From Acidobacteriota bacterium (GTDB taxonomy: Bacteria > Acidobacteriota > Aminicenantia > Aminicenantales > Saccharicenantaceae), in contig JBDKSB010000012.1 of the NCBI GenBank assembly GCA_039683095.1, forward strand, positions 156,293-220,292: DNA of 64,000 nucleotides. The letters run 5' to 3'. Under the pieces are notes generated by a model, which did not search any database, was not told the DNA's origin, and worked only from the letters and a program-made list of their open reading frames with translations. How positions within the stretch are numbered: position 1 is the first letter of the stretch; every line of letters begins with the position of its first letter. Made by a program: the position numbers and the translations under genes. Of this stretch, positions 47,724 to 56,355 are shown in pieces.

Positions 47724-48215
47724 ATGGGCCTGGACCATTCGTTCGACATCGTCTCCCGCCTCGACATGCAGGAAGTGGCGAACGCCGTCAACATCACCCT
47801 GAAGGAGATCCGGAACCGCTTCGACTTCCGGAACAGCCGGGTCGACATCGTCCTCGACAAGGAGAAGATGAGCCTCGTCGCCGAGGACGATTTCAAGATC
47901 AAGGCTCTGCGGACGGCCCTCGAGGAGAAGCTGGTCAAGCGCAAGGTCTCCCTGAAGGCCCTCCAGTACGGCCGCGTCGAGGACGGCGCCAACCGCACGG
48001 TCAAGCAGGAGGTCCTCTTCCAGGCCGGCATCCCGATCGAGAAGGCACGCGAGATCGTCAGGCTGGTCAAGGCGGAGAAGTTCAAGGCCCAGGTCGCCAT
48101 CCAGGGCGACGAGGTCCGGGTCTCCTCGGCCAAGATCGACGTCCTCCAGGAGGTCCTGGCCTTCCTCCGCGGCCGGGACCTCGGCATTCACATGCAGTTC
48201 ACGAACTACCGATGA
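47724..48215 (+). CDS. yajQ: YajQ-family nucleotide-binding protein
   Basis: The 163-residue product begins DHSFDIVSRLDMQEVANAVN and contains RFDFRNSRVDIVLD, KQEVLFQAGIPIEKAREIV, and ends GIHMQFTNYR, matching YajQ closely in length and motifs. YajQ proteins bind nucleotides, including cyclic di-GMP in some species, in the cytoplasm. A potential link with the GGDEF protein at 14 kb is only speculative. Its last 4 bases overlap the polyprenyl synthase start (ATGA). Confidence 0.93.
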   Translation: MGLDHSFDIVSRLDMQEVANAVNITLKEIRNRFDFRNSRVDIVLDKEKMSLVAEDDFKIKALRTALEEKLVKRKVSLKALQYGRVEDGANRTVKQEVLFQAGIPIEKAREIVRLVKAEKFKAQVAIQGDEVRVSSAKIDVLQEVLAFLRGRDLGIHMQFTNYR

Positions 48216-49237
48216 CGTCCGCCACCCCGCTCGTCGACCGCTGGTCCGCCGTCCCCGAGTGGAAGGACATGTCCTCGCTCTACCAGGAGATCCGGCCGGA
48301 CCTCGACCGGGTCGAGGACCGTCTCGAGTCCTGGTCCCGGTCGGCCAACCCCCTGACGGCCGAGATCAGCCGCTACGTCCTGCGCAAGAAGGGCAAGCGC
48401 CTGCGCCCGGCCGTCGTCCTGCTGACCTCCCGCCTGTTCAGCCCGGGCAGCGAGGAGTCCGTCTTCCTGGCCTCTCTCGTCGAGCTCCTGCATACGGCCA
48501 GCCTCATCCACGACGACATCGTCGACAACGCCGGGGTCCGCCGCGGCAAAGAGTCCGTCCACGCCAAGTGGGGCCCGAACATCACCGTCCTGCTAGGGGA
48601 CTACCTCTACATCAAGTCCATCGGCCTGTCGCTGCAGTCCCGCCACGAGCGGGTCATCCGCCTCATCGCCGACGTCTCGGCCCGGATGATCGAGGGCGAG
48701 CTCGACGAGTACTCCCGGTCGTGCGACCTGGATATCACGGAAGGGCAATACCTGGAGATCATCCGGAACAAGACGGCGGCCCTGTTCGGCGTCTGCTGCC
48801 GCATCGGCGCCATCCTCGGGCTGGCTTCGCCCGAAGAGGAGGAGGCCGTCGCCGGCTACGGCCTGAACCTGGGCATGACCTTCCAGATCGTCGACGACCT
48901 GCTCGATCTCAGGGGCGATCCCGGGATCCTCGGCAAGCCGGTCCTGTCCGACCTTGGCGAGGGCCGGATCACCCTGCCCCTGATCAGGGCGCTCTCGTCC
49001 GGGGACCGGGCCGGGCGGCAGCGCATCGAGGCCCTCGCGGGACGGAAGGACATCTCCGCCGGGGACCGGCGCGGGCTCCTCGACGGCCTGGCCGCCGCCG
49101 GCGCCTTCGACTACGCCGCCGGCCGGGCCCGGGAGTTCGCCGAAAAGTCGCTCGAGGCCATGGCGCCCTTCCCGGACACCACGCCCAAGGAGACGCTGGT
49201 CCGGCTGGCCGTTTTCGGCCTCCTGCGCAAGCGATGA
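48212..49237 (+). CDS. Trans-type polyprenyl diphosphate synthase
   Basis: The 341-residue protein has the two aspartate-rich motifs LIHDDIVDNAGVRRGK (DDxxD) and FQIVDDLLDLRGD, with RKKGKRLRPAVVLL and VLLGDYLYIKSI typical of octaprenyl or longer-chain synthases (IspB-like). It elongates allylic diphosphates with isopentenyl diphosphate to make quinone side chains. The chain-length position before the first motif reads VELLHTASL, so a long-chain product is likely. It overlaps yajQ by 4 bp, and the CYTH gene follows 17 bp later. Confidence 0.9.
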   Translation: MTSATPLVDRWSAVPEWKDMSSLYQEIRPDLDRVEDRLESWSRSANPLTAEISRYVLRKKGKRLRPAVVLLTSRLFSPGSEESVFLASLVELLHTASLIHDDIVDNAGVRRGKESVHAKWGPNITVLLGDYLYIKSIGLSLQSRHERVIRLIADVSARMIEGELDEYSRSCDLDITEGQYLEIIRNKTAALFGVCCRIGAILGLASPEEEEAVAGYGLNLGMTFQIVDDLLDLRGDPGILGKPVLSDLGEGRITLPLIRALSSGDRAGRQRIEALAGRKDISAGDRRGLLDGLAAAGAFDYAAGRAREFAEKSLEAMAPFPDTTPKETLVRLAVFGLLRKR

Positions 49238-49254
49238 GGTGACGCGAGGGGCCC

Positions 49255-49779
49255 ATGACCGAGATAGAAGTCAAGATCCGGATCGACGATCCGAAGGTTT
49301 GGCGGGCGAAGGTCCTGGCCCTGGGCGCCGTGGTGGCCCGGGACCGGCACCTCGAGACCAACATCCTGTTCGATTTCGCCTCCGGAGCGCTCCGGCAGGC
49401 GGGCCGGGCGCTGCGGCTGCGGACGGCGGGACGGCGGGCCGCCCTGACCTTCAAGGGGGAAAGGCGGGGGTCCCGGTCCTTCAAGGTCCGGGAGGAGTTC
49501 GAGACCCAGGTCCGCGATCCGAAGGAGACGCGGCGGATCCTCCGGGCCCTGGGACTGCGCGAGACGTTTTCCTACCGGAAGCGCCGGACCGTGCTCCGGA
49601 CCAGCCGGCTGACCGTCTGCATCGACGAGACGGCGGCGGGCGACTTCATCGAGCTCGAGGGGGAGCGCCACGAGATCACCCGCTTCGCCCGTTCCCTGGG
49701 GTTCGGCCGGGCGGACTTCATCACCCGGAGCTATGTGGATCTGCTGAGCGGCCGGGTGGAACCGGCCGGAGCGGACTAA
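49255..49779 (+). CDS. CYTH-domain protein (class IV adenylate cyclase-like)
   Basis: This 174-residue protein starts with the CYTH signature TEIEVKIRI (ExExK). It then has RAGRALRLR, AALTFKGERRG and VREEFETQV, and ends with a GDFIELEGE motif, all aligned along the triphosphate tunnel. The size fits CyaB-type class IV cyclases or thiamine-triphosphatase-like enzymes. Substrate preference cannot be told from sequence alone. It is the last gene in the tatD run and is convergent with rpoZ. Confidence 0.88.
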   Translation: MTEIEVKIRIDDPKVWRAKVLALGAVVARDRHLETNILFDFASGALRQAGRALRLRTAGRRAALTFKGERRGSRSFKVREEFETQVRDPKETRRILRALGLRETFSYRKRRTVLRTSRLTVCIDETAAGDFIELEGERHEITRFARSLGFGRADFITRSYVDLLSGRVEPAGAD

Positions 49780-49797
49780 GCCGCCGGCGGACCGGCG

Positions 49798-50196
49798 CTA
49801 CTCTTCCTTGTCTTCCTTGCCGAGGTCTTCCTCGCCCTCGACGTCCTCGTTCTCGTCCTCGGACTCTTCCCCGGCTTCCGGCGTTTCTTCTTCGCCTCCG
49901 AGATCGGTCGCTTCATCGGCGACATCCTTGCCGGCCAGGCCGTCGGATTCAACGGCCTCCTCGGGGACGCCGCCGCCCACGAAAATGCGGTCTTCGCGCT
50001 CGGGGACGTCGTCCATCCTGGTCGGGATGATCTCGTATTCGACGAGACCGTTCCGGACCTCGGCCTGGGCGATGCGGATCGGGTTCTTGGACCTGGTCTC
50101 GATCTTGGGCTTGGCGCCCTTGAGGAGCTGCTTGGCGCGCTTGGCCGCCAGGATGATGAAACGGTACTTGCTGTCGATATTCCCGAATGCGTCCAA
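49798..50196 (-). CDS. rpoZ: RNA polymerase omega subunit with acidic tail
   Basis: The likely start is TTG at 50196, with CAGGAGCC about 10 nt upstream; the longer frame to 50313 has no support. The 132-residue product begins LDAFGNIDSKYRFIILAAKR and contains RAKQLLKGAKPKIE and NPIRIAQAEVRNGLVEYEI, the conserved omega core of about 65 residues. The rest, from about residue 75, is a Glu/Asp-rich tail without structure. Omega aids core polymerase assembly. The tail is unusually long. A candidate promoter lies at 50240-50268. Confidence 0.88.
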   Translation of the reverse strand: MDAFGNIDSKYRFIILAAKRAKQLLKGAKPKIETRSKNPIRIAQAEVRNGLVEYEIIPTRMDDVPEREDRIFVGGGVPEEAVESDGLAGKDVADEATDLGGEEETPEAGEESEDENEDVEGEEDLGKEDKEE

Positions 50197-50239
50197 AGTC
50201 GGTCGGCTCCTGTGGATAATTAGGCAGATACGGACGTTA

Positions 50240-50268
50240 AGGATAGCAGAAAGCGCCCGGAAACGCAA
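50240..50268 (-). promoter_or_regulatory. Candidate promoter of rpoZ
   Basis: On the minus strand TTGCGT (50263-50268) and TATCCT (50240-50245) are 17 nt apart. The match to consensus is only moderate. Confidence 0.35.
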
Positions 50269-50284
50269 GGCCGGGGCAATTGTT

Positions 50285-50313
50285 TTGACAGGCGCGGCTT
50301 CCTGTGGTATCAA
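50285..50313 (+). promoter_or_regulatory. Promoter of the NSS transporter gene
   Basis: Consensus TTGACA at 50285-50290 and TATCAA at 50308-50313 are 17 nt apart. The ATG at 50343 follows a GAGGAGG ribosome site. Confidence 0.6.
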
Positions 50314-50342
50314 ACCCCTTCGCGATCCCTCGAGGAGGTCCC

Positions 50343-52040
50343 ATGACTCAAGGCATTAGCGCCAGCGGCTGGTCGTTCCTGGTCTTCGGCTGGGGTTTCA
50401 TCCTGACCCTGACCGTCTATTGCTTCTCCCGGGTCCTGTTCGCCAAGAAGCCCGATGTTGTCGTCGAGGCCGGGGGCCGCGAGCAGTGGGGTTCGCGCAT
50501 CGGCCTCATCCTGGCCGTGGCCGGCAACGCCATCGGCCTGGGCAACTTCCTCCGCTTCCCGGTCAAGGCCGCGGCCAACGGCGGCGGCGCCTTCATGGTC
50601 CCCTATTTCGTGGCTTTCCTCCTCCTCGGCATCCCGATGATGTGGGTCGAGTGGACGATCGGCCGCATGGGCGGCGCCCACGGCCACGGCACGACCCCGG
50701 GCATGCTCGCCCTGCTCTGGAAGAAGGCGCCGTCGAAGTACCTCGGGGCCCTGGGCATCGTCATCCCCTTCATCATCGTCATCTACTACAACTTCATCGA
50801 ATCGTGGTGCCTGGGCTATTCCTGGTTCTCGGTGACGGGGCGGTACTTCGGGCACGCCAACCGCGAGGCCATGGGCCAGTTCCTGCGCGGCTTCCAGGGG
50901 ATCGAATCGAACCAGTTCTTCCAGGGCCTGGCGCCGGTCCTGATCTTCTGGGGCATCACCATCGCCCTGAATTTCTACTTCCTCTACAAGGGCATCTCCA
51001 AGGGCATCGAGGTCCTGGCCAAGTACGGCATGCCGCTGCTCTTCATCTTCGGCATCGTCCTGGTCGTCCGGGTCCTGACCATGGGCACGCCCGACCCGAC
51101 GCATCCGGAGATGAACATCGCGAGCGGCATGGGCTACATGTGGAACCCTGACTTCAGCCGCCTGGGTTCGGCCTCGGTCTGGCTCGTCGCCGCGGGCCAG
51201 ATCTTCTTCACCCTGAGCCTGGGCCAGGGCATCATCAACACCTACGCCTCCTACGTCCGGGAGAACCAGGACATCACCCTGAACGGCGTGACAACGGCCT
51301 CCACCAACGAGTTCGCCGAGGTCATCCTCGGCGGCACGGTGGCCATCCCCATCGCCGTGGCCTTCTTCGGGCGGGCGGAGACGCAGGTCATCGCCCAGGG
51401 CGGGGCCTTCAACCTCGGCTTCCAGGCCCTGCCGGTCATCTTCCAGAAGATCCCGTTCGGCCAGATCTTCGGCGGCATGTGGTTCTTCCTCCTCTTCATC
51501 GCCGGCATCACCTCGTCGGTGGCCCTGACCCAGCCGGCCATCGCCTTCCTCGAGGACGAGTTCAAGTGGAAGCGGGAGAAGGCGGTCATCGCCGTCTTCT
51601 CCGTGCTCGTCGTCATGTCGGCGATCGTAATAGCCTTCTTCCGGTTCGGCTTCCTCGACGAGCTCGACTTCTGGGCCGGCACGTTCGGCCTGGTCGTCTT
51701 CGCGGCCATCGAGATCATCCTCTTCTCCTGGGTCTTCGGGCTCAAGAAGGGCTGGACCGAGATGCATAAGGGCGCCGACCTCAAGGTCCCCGGGTTCTTC
51801 AAGTTCGTCCTGACCTGGATCACGCCCCTCTACTTGCTGATCATGCTGGGCGTCTGGACCTGGCAGGACGCGGTCAAGGAGTTCCTGATGACGGGCAAGG
51901 ACCCGGCCAACCGCCCCTATCTCTGGGGCGCCCGGGCCATGATCGCGCTCATCCTTCTGGCCGTTTTGATCCTCATCCGCAAGGCCTGGCAGAAAAAGAA
52001 GGGACCTGCGGCCGAGGGCGAAGAGGCCCGGCCCGCCTGA
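50343..52040 (+). CDS. Sodium-dependent neurotransmitter-symporter (NSS/SNF) family transporter
   Basis: The product is 565 residues from the ATG at 50343, with about 12-13 membrane helices. The first NSS helix contains GNAIGLGNFLRFPVKAAANG, the sodium-site and unwound substrate-site signature of LeuT-like transporters, and is followed by GGAFMVPYFVAFLLLGIPMM. TM6 and TM8 regions read FTLSLGQGIINTYASYV and LLFIAGITSSVALTQPAIAF. It probably imports amino acids with sodium. The long N-terminal segment before the first core helix includes one extra TM (GWSFLVFGWGFILTLTVYCF), which many LeuT members lack. Monocistronic. Confidence 0.93.
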   Translation: MTQGISASGWSFLVFGWGFILTLTVYCFSRVLFAKKPDVVVEAGGREQWGSRIGLILAVAGNAIGLGNFLRFPVKAAANGGGAFMVPYFVAFLLLGIPMMWVEWTIGRMGGAHGHGTTPGMLALLWKKAPSKYLGALGIVIPFIIVIYYNFIESWCLGYSWFSVTGRYFGHANREAMGQFLRGFQGIESNQFFQGLAPVLIFWGITIALNFYFLYKGISKGIEVLAKYGMPLLFIFGIVLVVRVLTMGTPDPTHPEMNIASGMGYMWNPDFSRLGSASVWLVAAGQIFFTLSLGQGIINTYASYVRENQDITLNGVTTASTNEFAEVILGGTVAIPIAVAFFGRAETQVIAQGGAFNLGFQALPVIFQKIPFGQIFGGMWFFLLFIAGITSSVALTQPAIAFLEDEFKWKREKAVIAVFSVLVVMSAIVIAFFRFGFLDELDFWAGTFGLVVFAAIEIILFSWVFGLKKGWTEMHKGADLKVPGFFKFVLTWITPLYLLIMLGVWTWQDAVKEFLMTGKDPANRPYLWGARAMIALILLAVLILIRKAWQKKKGPAAEGEEARPA

Positions 52041-52157
52041 CGTTCGGGGCGGTCGATCGGATGCCGTGCCTTGTCCGCCGCTTCAGGACCGTGGACCATA
52101 GCGGGCCGGGGAGGCGTCCGCGGGAGTCCCGGCCCGGGCCCGCTCGCCCTGGCCGCG

Positions 52158-52186
52158 TTGAAATGTGACGGCATCTATGGTAGAAA
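52158..52186 (+). promoter_or_regulatory. Candidate promoter of the MinD-like gene
   Basis: TTGAAA at 52158-52163 and TAGAAA at 52181-52186 are separated by 17 nt. The ATG at 52216 follows after 29 nt. Confidence 0.5.
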
Positions 52187-52215
52187 TGACCGTCGGGGCT
52201 AAGGCTTGATGGAGC

Positions 52216-53154
52216 ATGGATAAGCGGATCTGGGCCATCGGAGGCGGCAAGGGCGGCACTGGCAAGAGCTTCGTCGCCGCGAATCTCGGCCTGCACCTGG
52301 CTTCCCTCGACCGCGAGGTCGTCCTGATCGACGCCGATCTAGGCGCCCCCAACCTGCACACCCTCCTGGGGATGAAGCCCTCCCATCCGGATCTAGGGGA
52401 CTTCCTGACGGGCGCCGCGGCCAACCTCGAGGAGGCGGCCGTCGAGACCCCCTACAGGAACCTGCGCCTGATCAAGGGCTCCGAGAACATCCTGTTCATC
52501 GCCAACCTGGCCCACTTCCGGAAACTCCGGCTGCTCCGCCAGATCCGGCAGCTCCCGACGAAGAACGTCATCCTCGACCTGGGCACCGGCAGCAGCTACA
52601 ACACGCTCGATTTCTTCCTCAGCGCCAATCCCGGCGTGGTGGTGGCCACGCCCGAGCCGACGGCCATCGAGAACACCTACCTGTTCCTGAAGTCCTGCAT
52701 CATGCGGGTCCTCAAGCTCTACATGGACCACTACAAGATCCGGGACCTGCACCAGAAGATGCTCGACCAGATCGAGAAGAATTCCCAGTCGCTCTACGGG
52801 TTCTTCAAGTCGCTCATGGAGAGCGACCGGTCCTACGGGACCATCCTCTACCGGGCCCTGCGAGGCTTCCGGCCCTGCCTGGTCATGAACAAGGCACGCG
52901 ACGAGCGCGACGTGCTGCTGGGCCGGTCCGTGGCCGACGTGGCCCGCCGCTACCTGCTCATCGACATGAAGTACCTCGGCGCCGTGCCCTACGACGAGGA
53001 CGTCCAGAAGTCGCTCCGCGGCCTCCGGCCGTACTACCCCGACCACCGGGACTCGGCCGCGGCCAGGGCCATCCGGCGGATGTCCGAGGAGCTGGCCTAT
53101 TCGATCGAATTCACCCTGCGGACGCCGCCCGAGATCCGCCTGCCCGAAGCATGA
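52216..53154 (+). CDS. MinD/ParA-family P-loop ATPase (FlhG-like)
   Basis: The 312-residue protein has the deviant Walker A GGGKGGTGKSFVAANLGLHL, switch I region VVLIDADLGAPNLHTLLG and a Walker B-like VILDLGTGSSYNTLDFFLSA. This is the FlhG/YlxH-type pattern, with an insert of about 60 residues (LKLYMDHYKIRDLHQKMLDQ) after VVVATPEPTAIENTY. No flagellar genes are visible. In Myxococcota- and Acidobacteria-like genomes, an ATPase of this type is found next to a J-like protein, as here. The final 4 bases overlap that gene. A role in polar or cell-cycle positioning is inferred. Confidence 0.85.
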   Translation: MDKRIWAIGGGKGGTGKSFVAANLGLHLASLDREVVLIDADLGAPNLHTLLGMKPSHPDLGDFLTGAAANLEEAAVETPYRNLRLIKGSENILFIANLAHFRKLRLLRQIRQLPTKNVILDLGTGSSYNTLDFFLSANPGVVVATPEPTAIENTYLFLKSCIMRVLKLYMDHYKIRDLHQKMLDQIEKNSQSLYGFFKSLMESDRSYGTILYRALRGFRPCLVMNKARDERDVLLGRSVADVARRYLLIDMKYLGAVPYDEDVQKSLRGLRPYYPDHRDSAAARAIRRMSEELAYSIEFTLRTPPEIRLPEA

Positions 53155-53525
53155 TGCTGAAGAGAATCGAGGACTGGAACTACTACGAGCTCCTCTCCGT
53201 GGAGCGGACGGCCTCCCAGGACGAGATCTGGGAGGGCTACCAGGCCGCCCTGGCCACCTATAAGGATGGATCGCTGGCCCTTTACGGCCTGGTATCGGAA
53301 GCCGAGCGGCAGCTCGTCCTCGAGCGCGTCCAGGAGGCTTTCCGAACCCTGCGCGACCCGGCCCGGCGGCGGGAATACGACCTGGCCCTGCTCCGGCAGG
53401 CCCCCTATTTCCCGCCCAAGGCCGCCTTCCGCAAGTCGATCGGCAAGCTCGAGATCGGCGAGGCGCCGGCCAAGCCGACGCTCAGGGAGCGGCTGAGGCG
53501 GCTGTTCGTCAGAAATCGCCGGTGA
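53151..53525 (+). CDS. DnaJ-like protein lacking the HPD motif
   Basis: This 124-residue protein begins with a J-domain pattern: NYYELLSVERTASQDEIWEG, then helix III-like LVLERVQEAFRTLRDPARRREYDLALL. The HPD tripeptide that stimulates DnaK is absent, so it is probably a protein-protein adaptor. The C-terminal 40 residues are basic (LRERLRRLFVRNRR). Translational coupling with the MinD-like ATPase (ATGA overlap) suggests a joint complex. The 3' end overlaps the convergent pseudopilin-like gene by 17 bp. Confidence 0.7.
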   Translation: MMLKRIEDWNYYELLSVERTASQDEIWEGYQAALATYKDGSLALYGLVSEAERQLVLERVQEAFRTLRDPARRREYDLALLRQAPYFPPKAAFRKSIGKLEIGEAPAKPTLRERLRRLFVRNRR

Positions 53526-53889
53526 TATCGTCGCCGGTGCCGAAGGCGCCGTCCGGGCCGGCCGAACGGAGCCGGAAGCCCGAATCCGAGAGCCGCTCAT
53601 AGCGGATCTTCCTGCCCCAGGCGTCGGTCACGGCGGCGGCCGCCGGGTGCAGGCGCCGCATCTCCTCGAGCGTCTCCGGCAGGCGGCCGTCCGACTCGGC
53701 CGCATAAGACTGGATCTCCCGCGACAGGGTCTCCAGGTTGACCTTGGTCAGGCTGATCCTTGACTCGGCGTATTTGCCGGTCATGGTCTGAAGCCCGCCC
53801 TGGCCGTCCTTCCCGACCTTGGCGAAGAATATGAAGGCGACGGCGACCGTCGCCAGCAGCAGGCCGAGAATGAGTCCCCGCATCTTCAT
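53509..53889 (-). CDS. Small exported protein with GspG-like C-terminal motif
   Basis: The 126-residue product has an N-terminal hydrophobic helix (GLILGLLLATVAVAFIFFAK). A helical spacer follows, and the C-terminus reads VTDAWGRKIRYERLSDSGF and LRSAGPDGAFGTGDDI. That ending is the calcium-binding pattern of type II secretion major pseudopilin GspG (DxWGxxxxY, SAGPDGxxGTxDD). The N-terminus lacks the prepilin cleavage site with Glu5, so it may be a pseudopilin relative anchored by a plain signal-anchor helix. It overlaps the J-like gene at its 3' end and lies 1 bp upstream of the ATP-grasp stop... that is, its start abuts the ATP-grasp gene end at 53891. Confidence 0.65.
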   Translation of the reverse strand: MKMRGLILGLLLATVAVAFIFFAKVGKDGQGGLQTMTGKYAESRISLTKVNLETLSREIQSYAAESDGRLPETLEEMRRLHPAAAAVTDAWGRKIRYERLSDSGFRLRSAGPDGAFGTGDDITGDF

Positions 53890-53890
53890 G

Positions 53891-54835
53891 TCAGGCCTCC
53901 CCCTCTTCGCCGGCCTCGTCCCGCCGGGCCGCGACCTCGGCGGCGTGGGCGGCGATGCGGTCGGCGATCCGCTCGACGACGGCGTCCGGCACTCCGTCGG
54001 CGTGGGCCGAACGGAGCCTCATGTCGCAGATCTCGTTGACGTAATCGACGGCGACGAGGCGGCCGCGGACGTCGCGGGCCAGCTCGGTCGAGAAGAACCG
54101 CAGCCTCGAGACGCGGGCGATCGACCGGACCATGGCGTACATCGCCTCGAGGCCCGCGGCCGCGGCCTGGTCGTAGCCGAGTTCGGCGTAAACATGGGTC
54201 CGGTCGTCCCACCAGGCCAGATGCACCTGGCCCAGGACGTAGAAGCCGCGGAACCAGAACCGGCGCCCGTCCCGCACCTCGGGCACGATCCGTTCCTGGA
54301 GCAGGTACTTGTCGGCCGGGTAGGTCCGGCGCGCCGCCAGGACCTCGGCCGGGCCGGAAGCGTCGATGACGACGCCGAGGCTGCCGCCGGTCGTGTTGGC
54401 CGGCTTGATTACGAACGGCAGGCCGAGAGGCGCAAGGTCGCCGGGCGCCAGGGCGATATGGGGCCGGGCGGCGTACGACGGCAGGATGACCGTATAGGGC
54501 GCCGGGATGCCCGCCGAAAGGAACTCCAGGTGCATGGTCGCCTTGTCCGAGGCCCAGCGCAGCTTGTCCAACCCCTCCAGGACGTCCCGGCCGCGGGCCA
54601 GGGCCAGGGCTTGCAGCTCGATGAACTCCGGCGAGGACCCGGAAGCGCGGTCGACCAGGAGGCTGAAGTCCAGGGCCCCGGAACGGAAGTCCGCGAGGGC
54701 CCGGCCGGCCTCGGCCGGCCGGACGATAAGGACGCTCAGTCCGCGGTTGCGGGCCGCCGAGGCGACGAGACGGACGAAGTCCGCGTCGTATTCCCAATCG
54801 TAGGCGACGGCCAGATCGTATCTCGGCATCGGCAT
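53891..54835 (-). CDS. ATP-grasp family protein
   Basis: The 314-residue product shows the ATP-grasp layout. An N-terminal Rossmann-like segment (YDLAVAYDWEYDADFVRLVA) is followed by the ATP-binding lysine region LPFVIKPANTTGGSLGVVID, the LLQERIVPEVRDGRRFWFRG strand pair, and VDYVNEICDMRLRSAHADG with the Mg-binding acidic/Asn site. ATP-grasp enzymes join a carboxylate to an amine or thiol via an acyl-phosphate. The ligation partner cannot be inferred. The start could also be two codons downstream. The pseudopilin-like gene follows it immediately (1-bp gap), and the FG-GAP gene lies upstream, 42 bp away. Confidence 0.78.
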   Translation of the reverse strand: MPMPRYDLAVAYDWEYDADFVRLVASAARNRGLSVLIVRPAEAGRALADFRSGALDFSLLVDRASGSSPEFIELQALALARGRDVLEGLDKLRWASDKATMHLEFLSAGIPAPYTVILPSYAARPHIALAPGDLAPLGLPFVIKPANTTGGSLGVVIDASGPAEVLAARRTYPADKYLLQERIVPEVRDGRRFWFRGFYVLGQVHLAWWDDRTHVYAELGYDQAAAAGLEAMYAMVRSIARVSRLRFFSTELARDVRGRLVAVDYVNEICDMRLRSAHADGVPDAVVERIADRIAAHAAEVAARRDEAGEEGEA

Positions 54836-54877
54836 CGCTTTCGGTCTCGGCCCCGGCCGGCCCGGACGCGGGCGGGA

Positions 54878-56179
54878 CTAGGATTTCTTGAAGACGTAGG
54901 CCGCGCCCCGGTCGGTGCCGGCCCCGTCCTCGCCGACGGAGCCGCTCAGGATATACAGGCCGTAGATGTCGACCGAGAATCCGAGCCAATCCTGGTTGGA
55001 GGCGTCGCTCGACCTCAGATACTGGACCTGGCCCCAGTTGTCGGTGCCGCCTTCGTCCTCGGAAAAGACATAGACCTGGCCGCGCTCCGTGCCGCCGCCC
55101 GGGGCCCAGGGCGCGCCGATGGCGACGTTCGTGCCGTTCACGGCGACGCTGTAGCCGAAAAAGTCGTTGTCGTGCTTGTCTTTCGCCGTCAGCTTCTTGA
55201 TCTGGCCCCAGTTATCCGTCCCGCCGCTGTCCTTGCCGAAGACGTAGGCCGCGCCACGGTTGGTGCCGTCGCCGTCGTACCAAGCTTCGCCGACGACCGC
55301 CAGGGCCCCCCGGATGGACACGGAGTTGCCGAACCAGGAGTTGTCGGTGGGGCTCGCCGGCGTGAGCTTCCTGACCTGGCCCCATACCCCGGCGCCGCCG
55401 AGGTCGCGGGAGAAGATGTAGACGGCGCCGCGGGCCGTGCCGTCACCGTTCACCCGGGGCGCGCCGACGAAGGCCAGGTCCCCGTCGAGGGCGACGGAGT
55501 AGCCGAATTGATCGACGTCCACGCCGTCGCTGGCCGTGATCTTGTTGGCCTGGCCCCAGTTGTCCGCCCCGCCCTCGTCCTTGAGGAAGACGTAGGCCGC
55601 GCCCCGGTCGGTGCCGGCCCCGTCCTCGGCGTCGGCGCCGACGAGGACGGTGTCCCCGCTGATGGCCACGCCGTACCCGAAGTTGTCGTCGTCCGCCCGG
55701 TCGCTGGCGGTCAGCTTCTTGACCTGGCCCCAGTTATCCGTGCCGCCCTGGTTGCGGTAAAAGACGTAGGCGGCGCCCATGTCGGTCCCGGTACCGTTCT
55801 CGCCGCCGGCGCCGACAACGGCGTAATCGCCGGAGATGTCGACCGAGACGCCGAAATAATCGTAGTCGCTGTCGTCCGAGGCGGAGAGGATCTTGACCTC
55901 GGTCCAGGCGTCGGAGGACTTGGAGAAGATATAGGCCTTGCCGCGGTCCGTGCCGTTCCCGTTGGCGCCCGGAGCGCCGACGATGGCGAAGTTGCTGTCC
56001 ATGGCCACCGAGTAGCCGAAGCTGTCGCTGTCGGCGATATTGCTGGCCGCAAGCTTCAGGATCTGCTTGTAGGTCTGGACGTTGTCGTCGCCTCCGCCGT
56101 CGTCGTTCGCGGAGCAGCCGTTGAGGGCCAAGGCGATCGCCGCGGCCAGGAGGACGGTCAGGGCGGGATGGTTCTTCAT
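54878..56179 (-). CDS. FG-GAP repeat lipoprotein
   Basis: The 433-residue protein has a lipobox NGCS (Cys about 22) and a seven-fold repeat of about 54-58 residues of the FG-GAP (integrin alpha beta-propeller) type: FGYSVAMDSNFAIVGAPGAN, FGVSVDISGDYAVVGAGGEN, FGYGVAISGDTVLVGADAED and so on, each ending in RGAAYVF. The DNA of the repeats is similar too (GACCTGGCCCCAGTT recurs), so unequal recombination could vary the number. It is a single closed propeller at the cell surface; ligand unknown. Confidence 0.88.
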   Translation of the reverse strand: MKNHPALTVLLAAAIALALNGCSANDDGGGDDNVQTYKQILKLAASNIADSDSFGYSVAMDSNFAIVGAPGANGNGTDRGKAYIFSKSSDAWTEVKILSASDDSDYDYFGVSVDISGDYAVVGAGGENGTGTDMGAAYVFYRNQGGTDNWGQVKKLTASDRADDDNFGYGVAISGDTVLVGADAEDGAGTDRGAAYVFLKDEGGADNWGQANKITASDGVDVDQFGYSVALDGDLAFVGAPRVNGDGTARGAVYIFSRDLGGAGVWGQVRKLTPASPTDNSWFGNSVSIRGALAVVGEAWYDGDGTNRGAAYVFGKDSGGTDNWGQIKKLTAKDKHDNDFFGYSVAVNGTNVAIGAPWAPGGGTERGQVYVFSEDEGGTDNWGQVQYLRSSDASNQDWLGFSVDIYGLYILSGSVGEDGAGTDRGAAYVFKKS

Positions 56180-56355
56180 GGGTCCAGCCTTTCAGCCTTT
56201 TGTCGCTTCCGGGATACCGAACTACAATTACAGAATCCGCGTTGCCTGTCAATCCGGAGGCTGGCGGCGCCGCGGGCGGCCCCCACCCGGGAGACCGTCC
56301 CGGCCGGATCCGCGGCTGGCTCCCCGGCCCGGGCGGGAGAGCGCCGGGGCCGGGC

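Noticed and set aside
54878-56179. Tandem DNA repeats or CRISPR-like array in the FG-GAP gene
   Set aside because: The repeats encode protein repeats of about 55 residues in frame and diverge in sequence; they have no spacers.
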